A stretch of DNA of 38,048 bases from the IMG/VR virus record IMGVR_UViG_3300028024_000168, positions 1 through 38,048 of that record; one strand, given 5' to 3'. Of the stretch, positions 1 through 7,502 are shown one piece after another. The position numbers were made by a program, and so were the translations under genes. The notes beneath the pieces are model-generated. The model had not been told where the DNA came from and did not search any database. It saw only the letters and a program-made list of their open reading frames with translations. The first letter of the stretch is position 1. Every line of letters starts with the position of its first letter. Origin of the DNA: a virus.

Positions 1-351
1 ATGTTCATTCCCACGAGCATTCTCCCCCACGGTATGCCACCCCTGATGAGTCCTCTCCCGACCTTCACCGACGCACGTGAGCGCAGCATTTGGGTGCAAG
101 CCCAGCTGCGCCTGGTCGGCAGCTCCTTCGCCGCCATCGCCCGTCTCCACGGCTGGAGCCGACGGGCGGTGGCGAACGCGATGCTGAACGCTTCGAACCC
201 GCAGGAGCAGGCCATTGCCGACATGCTCGGCCTGTCCCAGCGCGAGCTGTTCCCGGAGCGGTACGACCGTGCCGGAAAGCGCCTGCATCACGTCCGCCAG
301 AATACGGCGCCCCGCGTTACCGGCAATGTCAAACATGACGAGGCGGCTTGA
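1..351 (+). CDS. ner: Ner/Nlp-family transcriptional regulator
   Basis: This 116-residue protein has a compact helix-turn-helix around residues 28-75, with a segment like SFAAIARLHGWSRRAVANAM followed by a P-x-E-x-x-IAD stretch and the LFPERY motif typical of Ner and Nlp/SfsB proteins. In Mu, Ner binds between the early and repressor promoters and turns both down during lytic growth. Its place as the first gene before transposase A fits that role. Mu Ner is about 75 residues; the extra N-terminal 20 or so residues here are Pro-rich, and the Met at residue 13 or 17 could be the true start. The divergent repressor that would normally sit to its left is outside the window. Confidence 0.88.
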   Translation: MFIPTSILPHGMPPLMSPLPTFTDARERSIWVQAQLRLVGSSFAAIARLHGWSRRAVANAMLNASNPQEQAIADMLGLSQRELFPERYDRAGKRLHHVRQNTAPRVTGNVKHDEAA

Positions 352-353
352 CC

Positions 354-500
354 ATGGCCCGGACAGCCGAACCGATGCCTGAACACGGCCCATTCTGGCG
401 CGAGACGCTCGGCATGATCGAGCTGATCCTTGTGGCGGCCCTGGCGATCGGCGCTGCGCTCTTCTGGGCGCTCCTCGACTCGATGCGGGGAGAGGCGTGA
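354..500 (+). CDS. Small single-pass membrane protein
   Basis: This 48-residue reading frame starts two bases after the ner stop and ends in a TGATG overlap with the next gene, so it is likely translated as part of the early operon. Residues 21-42 are strongly hydrophobic (rich in Leu, Ala, Ile, with Phe-Trp), preceded by an acidic/amphipathic segment and followed by Asp-Ser-Met-Arg, suggesting one transmembrane helix. No family is recognised. Its early position would suit a membrane-acting early function such as superinfection exclusion, but that is only a guess. Confidence 0.55.
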   Translation: MARTAEPMPEHGPFWRETLGMIELILVAALAIGAALFWALLDSMRGEA

Positions 501-979
501 TGCGCAACCGGCACGATGAGCGCACGCTCGATCTCCTCGACTGGACCCCGCCGCAAGTTTCCCCGCAGGTCGATGCCGAGCTGGTCCGCGCCGGCAGCCT
601 GCGCGGCCGGATCTCGCGAGCGGTCGCCCTCGTGCTGCGCGATTGCGATCTGCCGCGGGAGCTGGTTGCGGAACGCATGGGCGAGTTTCTCGGCGAGGAA
701 GTCGCCAGATCCAGCCTCGACGGCTATGCCAGCCAGGCGCGCGAAGAACATACGATCTCGGCGATCCGGCTGGTGGCGCTCGCCCATGTCACCGGCGATA
801 TGCGGGCGCTTCAGGTGTTGATCGAGCCGCTCGATCAAGCCGTCATTCCGGCCCGTTACCTGCCGGCGATCGAAGCCGAGATCAAGGCCGAACAGGCCGA
901 GGCGCTGGCGGCCCGCGCCGATGAACTGCGGTCCCAGGCGCAGCTCGCGCGGCGGCAATGGAAGGCGCCGCGCAAATGA
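500..979 (+). CDS. Early phage protein, probable DNA-binding, function unknown
   Basis: This 159-residue protein starts at the ATG overlapping the previous stop and ends inside the start of transposase A (ATGA overlap). The middle part (residues 38-100) is helical and resembles helix-turn-helix proteins found just before A in alphaproteobacterial Mu-like phages, with segments LPRELVAERM and ARSSLDGYASQ that could form two recognition units. The C-terminal 40 residues are Ala/Glu/Arg-rich and probably a helix or coiled coil. Translational coupling to A suggests a role in transposition or early regulation. No catalytic residues are visible, and I cannot name the family. Confidence 0.7.
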   Translation: MRNRHDERTLDLLDWTPPQVSPQVDAELVRAGSLRGRISRAVALVLRDCDLPRELVAERMGEFLGEEVARSSLDGYASQAREEHTISAIRLVALAHVTGDMRALQVLIEPLDQAVIPARYLPAIEAEIKAEQAEALAARADELRSQAQLARRQWKAPRK

Positions 980-3171
980 GCGCGCAGGTGACGGCCGAGA
1001 CGGTCGCGACCGCGATGGGTGTCCATCGCACGAGTATCGTTCGCCGGGCCGAACGCGAGAGCTGGCCGCACGTTACCGGCGCCGTCCGCGGCGGCCGGCA
1101 GCATCTCTACACGGTGCAGAGCCTGCCAGCCGAGATCCGCACCGCGGTCATGGCCATGCTGGCGAAAGAGGAAGCATCGAGCGCCGCAGCGCTCGCGGCC
1201 GGCACCGCGTCCGCCGCCCGGCTCAAGCTCGCCGCGACCCTCGACGACCGGGCGGCCACGGCGGCCCGCCAGCTGGGCCTTGCGCAGTTCATGCGCCTGC
1301 CCGAGCCGCGCCAGCGCAAGGCCGAGGCGCGCGCGGTCCTGGTCGAGCTGGCGCGGCGCTACGTCTCGACCTCGGGCCTGCCGAAGAAGCGCGGCCAGGA
1401 GCTGTTCGCGCACCAATACAATGACGGCGGCATCGAGGTGCCGGCCTGGGTGCGCGAGGCGCGTCAGTCGCTCTGCGCCAACAGCATCGACAATTGGACC
1501 AAGGCGCTGCAGGAACAGGGTCTTGCCCGGCTCGCCGGCCGCCAGGGCGAGCACCGCCGCGGCCAGGGCATCATCGACCGCACACCGGAGCTGCGCGAGT
1601 TCGTGCTCGGCATGCTGGTCGAGCATCCGCACGCCTCGGCCGAGCATGTGATGAAGGGCATCCGCGCCCGCTTCGTCGAAGCGCTGCAGCCGAGCTACCG
1701 GACGCTGCAGCGCTGGCTCGCCGACTGGAAGGCTGATAACCAGCAGCTCTTCACCGCGATGAACAGCCCCGACGCCTGGCGCTCGCGCTACCAGGCCGCC
1801 GGCGGCGACGCCGCGGCCAAGATCCTGCGGCTTAACCAGCGCTGGGAGGCGGACAGCACCAAGGCCGATCTGCTGCTCGCGGACGGCACCCGCCATGTCG
1901 TGGTCGGGCTCATCGACGTCTATTCAAGGCGCTTGAAGCTGCAGGTGTCGCGCAGCAGCAGCTCGGCCGCGGTCGCCTCGGTGTTGCGCCGGGCGCTGGT
2001 CGATTGGGGCGTGCCCGAGCAGCTCGGCACCGACAATGGCTCGGACTATGTCTCGAACCATGTCGTGCGCATCGTCGCCGGCCTCGGCATCGACCACAAC
2101 ATCGCGCCGCCCTTCACGCCCGAACATAAGCCCTTCATCGAGCGCGCCTTCGGCACCTTCTGCCGCGACCTGGTCGAGCTGCTGCCCGGCTTCGTCGGCC
2201 ACGACGTGGCCCAGCGCAAGGAGATCGAGGCGCGGCGCAGCTTCGCCCAGCGCCTCATGAAATCCGGCGGCAGCCCGGTCGAGCTGCGCATGACGCCGGA
2301 GGAGCTGCAGCTCTTCTGCGATCAATGGACCGACCGGGTCTACGGCATCGAGCCGCATGGCGGCCTCAGCGGCAGCTCGCCGTTCGAGACTGCGGCGGCC
2401 TGGGCGCAGCCGATCCAGCGCATTACCGACGAGCGCGCGCTCGACGTGCTGCTGGCACCGGCGCCGGGCGGCGACGGGCTGCGCACCATCGGCAAGAAGG
2501 GCATCAAGCTCGACCGCGCCTGGTTCGAGGCGCCCGAGCTGGGCGGGCTCGAAGGCCAGGATGTCCGCGTGCTGCTCGACGAGGCCGATATCGGCGAGAT
2601 CTATGTGTTCGATCTCGACGGCAAGTTCATCGCCAAGGCGATCTGCCCCGAGCGCACCGGCGTCAGCCGGCAGGAGCTGGCCGCCCAGCGCAAGGCGCAC
2701 CAGAAACGCTCGATCGCCGAGCAGAAGAAGGCGCTCAAGGACGCGGCCAAGCGCGCCAACACCGGCGCCATCGTCGACGAGATCCTGCAGGCGCGCGCCA
2801 CGACCGCGGGCAAGCTCGTCGCCTTCCCGGCCCGGAGCGAGAGCTACACCACGCCGGATCTGGCGGCGGCGGCCTCGGCCGCCCGCGCGAACGACCGGCA
2901 GGAAGTGGCGGCTGCGGCCGACATCGTCTCGCGCCGCGCCGCCAAGCAGGCCGAGATCGAGGCCGATCTCATGGCGCCCGCGCCCGTCATTCCGATCCCC
3001 TCGGCCGAGACCCACTTCGCCCGCGCCATCGATATCGAACGCCGGATCGCCGCCGGCGAGGCCGTTACCGAGCCCGACCGGCTGTGGCTCGACCGTTACC
3101 GCAACACCCCGCCATACCGCGCTCGCAAGGCCATGCTGGCCGATTACGGCGACGCGATCCTGACCGCATGA
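976..3171 (+). CDS. A: Mu A-type DDE transposase
   Basis: This 731-residue protein would bind the prophage ends and carry out strand transfer in integration and replicative transposition. The N-terminus has the Mu-type winged helix (TAETVATAMGVHRTSIVRRA, near residues 5-24). The RNase H-like core shows the acidic triad: Asp293 in WEADST, Asp353 in GTDNG and Glu389 in PFIERAFGT, giving a D-x59-D-x35-E spacing. A mu-transposase C-terminal beta-barrel (about 440-560) and a Lys/Glu-rich helical tail follow; in Mu the tail region contacts B. Mu A is 663 residues, so this version is slightly long. The ATG at 976 overlaps the upstream stop (ATGA); an in-frame ATG at 958 is possible but less likely. 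B follows after a 61-base gap. Confidence 0.96.
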   Translation: MSAQVTAETVATAMGVHRTSIVRRAERESWPHVTGAVRGGRQHLYTVQSLPAEIRTAVMAMLAKEEASSAAALAAGTASAARLKLAATLDDRAATAARQLGLAQFMRLPEPRQRKAEARAVLVELARRYVSTSGLPKKRGQELFAHQYNDGGIEVPAWVREARQSLCANSIDNWTKALQEQGLARLAGRQGEHRRGQGIIDRTPELREFVLGMLVEHPHASAEHVMKGIRARFVEALQPSYRTLQRWLADWKADNQQLFTAMNSPDAWRSRYQAAGGDAAAKILRLNQRWEADSTKADLLLADGTRHVVVGLIDVYSRRLKLQVSRSSSSAAVASVLRRALVDWGVPEQLGTDNGSDYVSNHVVRIVAGLGIDHNIAPPFTPEHKPFIERAFGTFCRDLVELLPGFVGHDVAQRKEIEARRSFAQRLMKSGGSPVELRMTPEELQLFCDQWTDRVYGIEPHGGLSGSSPFETAAAWAQPIQRITDERALDVLLAPAPGGDGLRTIGKKGIKLDRAWFEAPELGGLEGQDVRVLLDEADIGEIYVFDLDGKFIAKAICPERTGVSRQELAAQRKAHQKRSIAEQKKALKDAAKRANTGAIVDEILQARATTAGKLVAFPARSESYTTPDLAAAASAARANDRQEVAAAADIVSRRAAKQAEIEADLMAPAPVIPIPSAETHFARAIDIERRIAAGEAVTEPDRLWLDRYRNTPPYRARKAMLADYGDAILTA

Positions 3172-3232
3172 GAAAGGCGCCGCCGCCCTTGCGGGCCGCG
3201 GCGTCAGGTTCCGTTTAGGGAGTACGCACACC

Positions 3233-3970
3233 ATGGCCAACGAGCTTCGGCCCGTCAACACCATCGCCCCCTTGCGCAATGTCGCCGCCTTCGCCGAGCT
3301 GGTCGACCGCGTCGTCAACCGCACGCCAGGATTGCCCGGCATGGCGACGTTCCACGGGTTTTCCGGCTACGGCAAGACCTTCGCCGCGATCTACGCCGCC
3401 AACAAGCACCGCGCCTATCACGTCCAGGTCAAATCGGTCTGGACGCGCAAGAAGCTGTGCCAGTCGATCCTGGCCGAGATGGGCGTGCAGCCGGCCGCGA
3501 CCATCCCCGACATGATGGACCAGATCGGCCAGCAGCTCTCGCTCTCGCGCCGGCCGCTGATCATCGACGAGGCCGACTTCCTCGTTGCCAAGGGCATGAT
3601 CGAGGTGGTCCGCGACATCTATGAGTCGAGCCAGGCCGCGATCATCCTGGTCGGCGAGGAAGGCTTGCCGTCCATGCTGAAGCGCTGGGAGCGTGTCCAT
3701 GGCCGCATGCTCGATTGGGTGCCGGCGCAGCCGGCCTCGCTCGGCGATGCCCGCCACCTGGCGCAGCTCTATTGCCGCGGCATCGAGGTGGCGGACGATC
3801 TGCTGGCGCCGCTGCATGACGCCTCGGGCGGCTCGGTACGCCGGATCTGCGTCAACCTCGACCGGGTGCGCGAGCATGCCGAGACCGGCGGCCTCGCCCG
3901 CATCGGCCGGGCCGAATTCCAAATCGAGTTCTTCACCGGCAACGCGCCGGCCTCGCGGCGGGCCGCGTGA
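3233..3970 (+). CDS. B: Mu B-type AAA+ ATPase, transposition target selector
   Basis: The 245-residue protein has a Walker A motif at residues 42-49 (GFSGYGKT) and a Walker B at about 108-113 (LIIDEAD, Asp112-Glu113), with a sensor-like region near 140 (AIILVGEE). This is the AAA_22/MuB arrangement: an ATP-dependent filament on target DNA that activates transposase A and gives target immunity. Mu B is 312 residues; this one lacks most of the N-terminal HTH arm, as in shorter homologues of other transposable phages. The ATG is preceded by AGGGAG at 3217-3222, an adequate ribosome site. Its stop overlaps the next start (TGATG). Confidence 0.93.
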   Translation: MANELRPVNTIAPLRNVAAFAELVDRVVNRTPGLPGMATFHGFSGYGKTFAAIYAANKHRAYHVQVKSVWTRKKLCQSILAEMGVQPAATIPDMMDQIGQQLSLSRRPLIIDEADFLVAKGMIEVVRDIYESSQAAIILVGEEGLPSMLKRWERVHGRMLDWVPAQPASLGDARHLAQLYCRGIEVADDLLAPLHDASGGSVRRICVNLDRVREHAETGGLARIGRAEFQIEFFTGNAPASRRAA

Positions 3971-4608
3971 TGGTCAAGCATCCCGGCCGCAAGCCCGTGC
4001 ATCTGGTCGCCGCCGCCCGGCATCCGGGCTCGCGCCAGGCGATGTGGGAGGCGATGCGCAGGCTGCGCCGCTTCACGGTCACCTCGATCACGAACGAGAC
4101 CAACGCGGTTCGCGATACGGCCCGGACCTTCGTCGAGAGCCTGGCTCGTGGCGGCTTCCTCGCCGCGGTCGGAACGACCGAGCCGGTCGATCGCATGTTC
4201 TTCAAGCCTGGCTCGGGCCAGAAGGTGCCGACCGTCTATGAGCTGGTCCAGGATATCGGCGTCGAGGCGCCGCGCGTCCGCCGCGACGGCTCGCTCTGCA
4301 CCCAGGGCCTGCCCCGCGAGCAAATGTGGCGGACCATGAAGCTGCTCGCGGAGTTCACGCCGCGCGAGCTGGCGGTCGCCGCCTCGACCGAGGCGCATCC
4401 GGTCGCCGACGAGGATGCGCGGGACTACGTCAAGCATCTGCTGCGCGCGGACTATCTGCGCATCATCGTGCCGGCGACCAAGCGCCGGCAGGCGCGTTAC
4501 CGGCTGGTGCGCAACACCGGCCCCAAACCGCCGATGGTGCAGCGCCTCAAATCGGTGTTCGACCCGAACCTGCGCCAGATCGTCTGGCACGATGAGCCGG
4601 CGGAATGA
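3970..4608 (+). CDS. Early protein with two tandem winged-helix-like repeats
   Basis: This 212-residue protein has an internal duplication that can be read by eye. Residues about 25-100 and about 119-205 both begin x-M-W-x-x-M-x-x-L-x-x-F-T, continue with D-x-A-R-x-(F/Y)-V-x-x-L-x-R-x-x-(F/Y)-L, and end with a basic, Pro-containing hairpin. Each unit has the length and pattern of a winged helix, so it may bind DNA as an internal dimer. It overlaps B upstream and the next gene downstream, placing it in the early operon. Similar proteins occur after B in alphaproteobacterial Mu-like phages, but I know no assigned function. A regulatory or replication-accessory role is an inference. Confidence 0.75.
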   Translation: MVKHPGRKPVHLVAAARHPGSRQAMWEAMRRLRRFTVTSITNETNAVRDTARTFVESLARGGFLAAVGTTEPVDRMFFKPGSGQKVPTVYELVQDIGVEAPRVRRDGSLCTQGLPREQMWRTMKLLAEFTPRELAVAASTEAHPVADEDARDYVKHLLRADYLRIIVPATKRRQARYRLVRNTGPKPPMVQRLKSVFDPNLRQIVWHDEPAE

Positions 4609-4946
4609 GTGCCGTGAGCGAACCGGCCTGGCTTGCCCTGCTGCGCGGCGCCGTGGCGCGCCTCGGCACGATCAAGGCCGTAGCCGACCAGCTCGGCTAC
4701 AGCCGCACCGCGATCTCCTTGGTGCTCGCGGGCAAGTATGGCGACCGCTCGACCACAGCGCTCGAACGCGCGGTCATGACCCGGCTCGATCAGGTCGCCT
4801 GCCCGGTGCTGGGCGAGATCGCCGGCGAGGATTGCGCTGCTCATCAGGCGGCGCCCTTCAGCGCCAGCAACCCGCAGCGCATCGCGCTCTACCGGGCCTG
4901 CCGCGCCGGCTGCCCGCATTCCCGCCGCGCCGAGAGGGCATCATGA
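4605..4946 (+). CDS. Small helix-turn-helix protein (LacI/XRE-like)
   Basis: In this 113-residue protein residues about 20-48 form a clear helix-turn-helix (IKAVADQLGYSRTAISLVLA followed by GKYG), closest in pattern to the LacI-type headpiece. There is no sugar-binding domain. The C-terminal half has four cysteines (ACPV, EDCA, RACRAGCP), which might bind a metal. It overlaps both neighbours by ATGA and so belongs to the early operon. Comparable small regulators are common in this place in Mu-like phages. The target is unknown. Confidence 0.75.
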   Translation: MSAVSEPAWLALLRGAVARLGTIKAVADQLGYSRTAISLVLAGKYGDRSTTALERAVMTRLDQVACPVLGEIAGEDCAAHQAAPFSASNPQRIALYRACRAGCPHSRRAERAS

Positions 4947-5221
4947 GCTTCCTCCGCTATCCGCCCGGCATGCTGCCGTCGCAGGCATTGACCGAGATGG
5001 CCGAGCACGCCCGCGACTGCCTGCGCGACGACCAGGGCATCTATATGGACATCCTCGACGGCGAAGGCTTCGTCCGGCTGCTGCGCGAGCTGGCGGCGCG
5101 GATGCGCATCGTCGAGCAGCGCGCCTCGCTGCGCCCGCTGCCGCGGATCGAGGGCAACGTCACGCTGCTGCGCCCGCGCGGCCGGCAGCACAAATCCCGG
5201 CCCGATGGGGACGCGGCGTGA
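4943..5221 (+). CDS. Early phage protein of unknown function
   Basis: This 92-residue protein starts at the ATG that overlaps the stop of the preceding regulator. It is mostly helical, with an acidic middle (DDQGIYMDILDGEGFVRLL, about residues 30-50) and a strongly basic C-terminus (RPRGRQHKSRPDGD). I do not recognise the family. The basic tail would be compatible with nucleic-acid contact. Translation is probably coupled on both sides: the next gene begins at a GTG overlapping this stop. Confidence 0.65.
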   Translation: MSFLRYPPGMLPSQALTEMAEHARDCLRDDQGIYMDILDGEGFVRLLRELAARMRIVEQRASLRPLPRIEGNVTLLRPRGRQHKSRPDGDAA

Positions 5222-5424
5222 GACCGGTCGCGCCGACCGGCGCCGACATCGCGATCGAGCATGTGCTGTGGTCCGCGGCCCAGCAGCTGACCCCGCGCGA
5301 GACCATGGCCGCCTTCGGCGTGTTCTGGCCGGCGGCCAAGGAGCCGAGCTGGCACGACGCCACCCTCGCCCTGTCCTGCACCTGGCGCCGGCTCGGCTGC
5401 TCTCATGACCGGCGCGCGGCATGA
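5218..5424 (+). CDS. Small early phage protein, unknown
   Basis: The 68-residue frame opens with GTG overlapping the previous TGA and ends overlapping an ATG at 5421, the same coupling used by its neighbours. The sequence contains WSAAQQLTPRETMAAFGVFW and two Trp-rich segments, suggesting a small folded helical protein rather than a chance frame. No motif points to a function. Confidence 0.6.
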   Translation: MRPVAPTGADIAIEHVLWSAAQQLTPRETMAAFGVFWPAAKEPSWHDATLALSCTWRRLGCSHDRRAA

Positions 5425-5519
5425 GCCTCGCCCGTCTCGCCACCACCGGCGCCGTCACCGGCCCCCGGTCCCGGCGTCCGAACCTGTGGCGCCGTTTCCT
5501 GCATCTGTTGAGGAGGTAA
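5421..5519 (+). CDS. Possible 32-residue leader-like peptide before gam
   Basis: ATG at 5421 overlaps the previous stop (ATGA) and the frame runs to TAA at 5517-5519. It encodes a very basic peptide ending in LLRR. The last codons (AGG AGG TAA) are themselves the Shine-Dalgarno sequence of gam, so ribosomes ending here would stop on the gam ribosome site. It may simply bridge translation to gam. No peptide function is suggested. Confidence 0.4.
   Translation: MSLARLATTGAVTGPRSRRPNLWRRFLHLLRR
5511..5516 (+). promoter_or_regulatory. Strong ribosome binding site of gam
   Basis: AGGAGG lies five bases before the GTG at 5522. This near-perfect Shine-Dalgarno fixes the gam start, although the frame is open further upstream to an ATG at 5405. 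Confidence 0.8.
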
Positions 5520-5521
5520 GA

Positions 5522-6061
5522 GTGTCCCGCATCAAGCGACCGGCGGTGCCGGTGCCGCAAAGCCGCGACGAGTTCGAGGCGCTGGCCGTCAGGCTGGCCG
5601 AGACCAAGCGGAAGATCGAGCGGATCGCCGACGAGGCCGCCGATGCCATCGCCCAAACCAAGCTCAAGGCCAAGCAGGCGGCGGCCGAGTCGATGAAGGA
5701 AGCCGAGGCGCTGTGGTCGGCGGTCGCCGCCTTCGCCGAGGCGCATCGGGCCGAGCTGCTGCCCAAGGATCGCAAGAGCGTCGCCATCGCCGCCGGTGTC
5801 ATCGGCTGGCGCCTGAGCAATCCCGCGATCGAGATCTCGGCCGACGAGCAGGATCTGATCCAGCGCCTCGACCGTGACGGGCTCGGCCGCTTCCTGCGCG
5901 AGACCGTCGAGATCGACAAGGCGGCGCTGCTGGCCGAGCCCACCGTCGCCGAGACGATCGACGGCATCGCCATCCGCCAGGTCGAGAGCCTGTTCTTCCA
6001 GCCGCTCGATCTCGACAAGGAGCTGACCTTCAAGCCGACCAAGGCCAGGGAGGCGGCGTGA
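5522..6061 (+). CDS. gam: Gam-like host-nuclease inhibitor
   Basis: The 179-residue product matches Mu Gam in size (174 residues) and layout. It has a long helical N-terminal half (SRDEFEALAVRLAETKRKIE, then an Ala/Lys/Glu-rich stretch) that forms the dimer coiled coil, followed by the Gam core with RKSVAIAAGVIGWRLSNPAI and an LIQRLDRDGLGRFLRETVEID segment. Gam is a bacterial Ku relative that coats double-stranded ends and protects phage DNA from host exonucleases. The GTG start is chosen from the AGGAGG site and from homologue length. The gene lies in the early operon between small unknown genes, as in Mu. Confidence 0.92.
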   Translation: MSRIKRPAVPVPQSRDEFEALAVRLAETKRKIERIADEAADAIAQTKLKAKQAAAESMKEAEALWSAVAAFAEAHRAELLPKDRKSVAIAAGVIGWRLSNPAIEISADEQDLIQRLDRDGLGRFLRETVEIDKAALLAEPTVAETIDGIAIRQVESLFFQPLDLDKELTFKPTKAREAA

Positions 6062-6336
6062 TGCCCGAGATCCGCGACGCCTCGAACCCGATGTCGCCCG
6101 CTCATACCGCCTCGGTCCAGGCGGTCTGGGATCTGGCCGAGCAGCTTCGGCCGGTCCATGGCGACAATGCCGTCTTGAGCGCGCTCATCACCGTCTACCT
6201 CAACGGCTCGCTCGCCCTCGGCCGAGGCACGGCCGTGCGGCGCATGCTGGAGCTGGTGTTGCGCGAGCTGCCCGAGCTGGAGGCAGGCTTCGCCGCCAAG
6301 GGGCTCATGACCCAGCCGGCGGCCGGACGGGCGTGA
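6061..6336 (+). CDS. Small early phage protein, unknown
   Basis: This 91-residue protein starts in a TGATG overlap with gam. It is helical and Leu/Ala-rich, with an acidic C-terminal half (LELVLRELPELEAG) and no cysteines or charged clusters typical of DNA-binding proteins. It is sandwiched between overlapping genes, so it is very probably expressed, but the family is not recognised. Confidence 0.6.
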   Translation: MPEIRDASNPMSPAHTASVQAVWDLAEQLRPVHGDNAVLSALITVYLNGSLALGRGTAVRRMLELVLRELPELEAGFAAKGLMTQPAAGRA

Positions 6337-6617
6337 TGAGCCGCCGCCAGGCCACCGATGCCGCCGTGCTGGAGCTGACCCTGGCGGCCAGCATCGTCAT
6401 GCGCGCACTGCCGGGCCGGGCACGGCAAGCGCGCTGCCGGCTGGAGCTGGCGGTCGGCCGCGTCGTCGTGCTCGCCGGCGCCGGCCATCTCGATATCCCG
6501 CCACCGTCCCGCGAGACCGCCTTCGAGCGGCTCGCCGCCGCGATCGGCGCCGCGCGTTCCGCCGGCGTCGATTGGCGCGACGTGGTGTGCCTGGTCAATG
6601 GCGATGACGAGCGTTGA
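6336..6617 (+). CDS. Small early phage protein, unknown
   Basis: The 93-residue protein begins in a TGATG overlap with its upstream neighbour. It is rich in Ala, Arg and Leu with alternating hydrophobic segments (ELAVGRVVVLAGAGHLDIPP). No motif is recognised. The tight overlap on its left and codon use like the backbone support it as a real gene. Confidence 0.55.
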   Translation: MSRRQATDAAVLELTLAASIVMRALPGRARQARCRLELAVGRVVVLAGAGHLDIPPPSRETAFERLAAAIGAARSAGVDWRDVVCLVNGDDER

Positions 6618-6627
6618 GAGGAAACCC

Positions 6628-6807
6628 ATGAAGCCCTTGCATTCCGAGTTCATTCCGACCGCCGACCTGATCCACCTGGTCGCCGCCCGCATCCTGTCGC
6701 AGCGGCCCGAGCTGGGTGGCGGCCAGGCTTGGGTGATCGAGATCGTGGTCCTGCCCGGCCGGGGCATCCGGCTCGACGTGCTCGGTGCTCCCGAGGCACC
6801 GCGATGA
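6628..6807 (+). CDS. Small early phage protein, unknown
   Basis: This 59-residue protein starts at the ATG preceded by GAGAGGAA (6615-6622). An earlier in-frame ATG at 6598 would overlap the previous gene and has no ribosome site. The product has a segment ADLIHLVAARILSQRPEL and a beta-rich end (AWVIEIVVLPGRGIRLDVLG). Its stop overlaps the gemA start (ATGA). Function unknown. Confidence 0.55.
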   Translation: MKPLHSEFIPTADLIHLVAARILSQRPELGGGQAWVIEIVVLPGRGIRLDVLGAPEAPR

Positions 6808-7502
6808 CCGCGCCCGCGACCGACCTGCTGCGCAACCGGCAGCTCGCCGCCATCCATGCCGGCCGCAAGCAGCTCGGCCTCGCCGAGGATGACTATCGCG
6901 CGCTCGTGCGCCGACACTCGGGCGAGCGGACGCGAAGCGCCGGCGAGCTGACGCCGAAGGAACGCGGCGAGCTGCTCGACCATCTGCGCCGCTGCGGTGC
7001 CGGCACCAAGAACGCGCCGAGCGCGCGCGGCACCGACGCGCGGCGCCAGGCGGCGAAGCTCCGGGCGCTGTGGCTGTCGCTCTGGCAGCTCGGGCAGGTC
7101 GAGCGGCCGGACGATGCCGCGCTCGCTGCCTTCGTCATGCGCCAGACCGGCATCGAGGCGCTGCGGTGGAATTCTGCTGCGGATCTGAACCGGGCGACCG
7201 AGGCGCTCAAGGGCTGGTGCGAGCGCGTCGGCTACCATCCCGAACCGTCGCGCATGGAAGGGCCGTGCAAGGGGCGGTACGAGCCGGTCCTGATCCGGGC
7301 GCAATGGGAAAGGCTGATCCAGCTCGGCGTGTTCAAGCATGGGATATTCGCCGCGCTTCATACCTGGCTGCATAAGCAGGGCTGGCCGGTCAGTGATCCG
7401 GGCTGGCTGGAGGTCGAGGCGGCCCAGGAGGCGGTGAAGCGACTCGGCAAATGGGTGCGCCGAGTCGCGCGCGGGCAGCCTGAGAGGGACGCCGATGGCT
7501 AA
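6804..7502 (+). CDS. gemA: GemA-like regulatory protein (DUF1018)
   Basis: The 232-residue protein has the DUF1018 signature in the N-terminal half: RNRQLAAIHAGRKQLGLAED then YRALVRRHSG, a helical linker, and a long second half with LRALWLSLWQLG. In Mu, GemA is an early protein that alters host DNA relaxation and gene expression and lies just before mor. The same order is seen here: the next gene is Mor-like and overlaps by eight bases. GemA homologues are usually 150-210 residues, so this one is slightly long. The product is probably cytoplasmic and DNA- or topoisomerase-associated. Confidence 0.85.
   Translation: MTAPATDLLRNRQLAAIHAGRKQLGLAEDDYRALVRRHSGERTRSAGELTPKERGELLDHLRRCGAGTKNAPSARGTDARRQAAKLRALWLSLWQLGQVERPDDAALAAFVMRQTGIEALRWNSAADLNRATEALKGWCERVGYHPEPSRMEGPCKGRYEPVLIRAQWERLIQLGVFKHGIFAALHTWLHKQGWPVSDPGWLEVEAAQEAVKRLGKWVRRVARGQPERDADG

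Noticed and set aside
958-975. Upstream ATG of transposase A at 958
   Set aside because: It adds only six residues (MEGAAQ) and lies deeper inside the previous gene. The ATG at 976 gives the ATGA overlap used throughout this phage.
5405-5521. Longer N-terminus for Gam from ATG at 5405
   Set aside because: The added part is His/Arg/Pro-rich, has no Gam homology pattern, and a near-perfect AGGAGG sits in front of the GTG at 5522.
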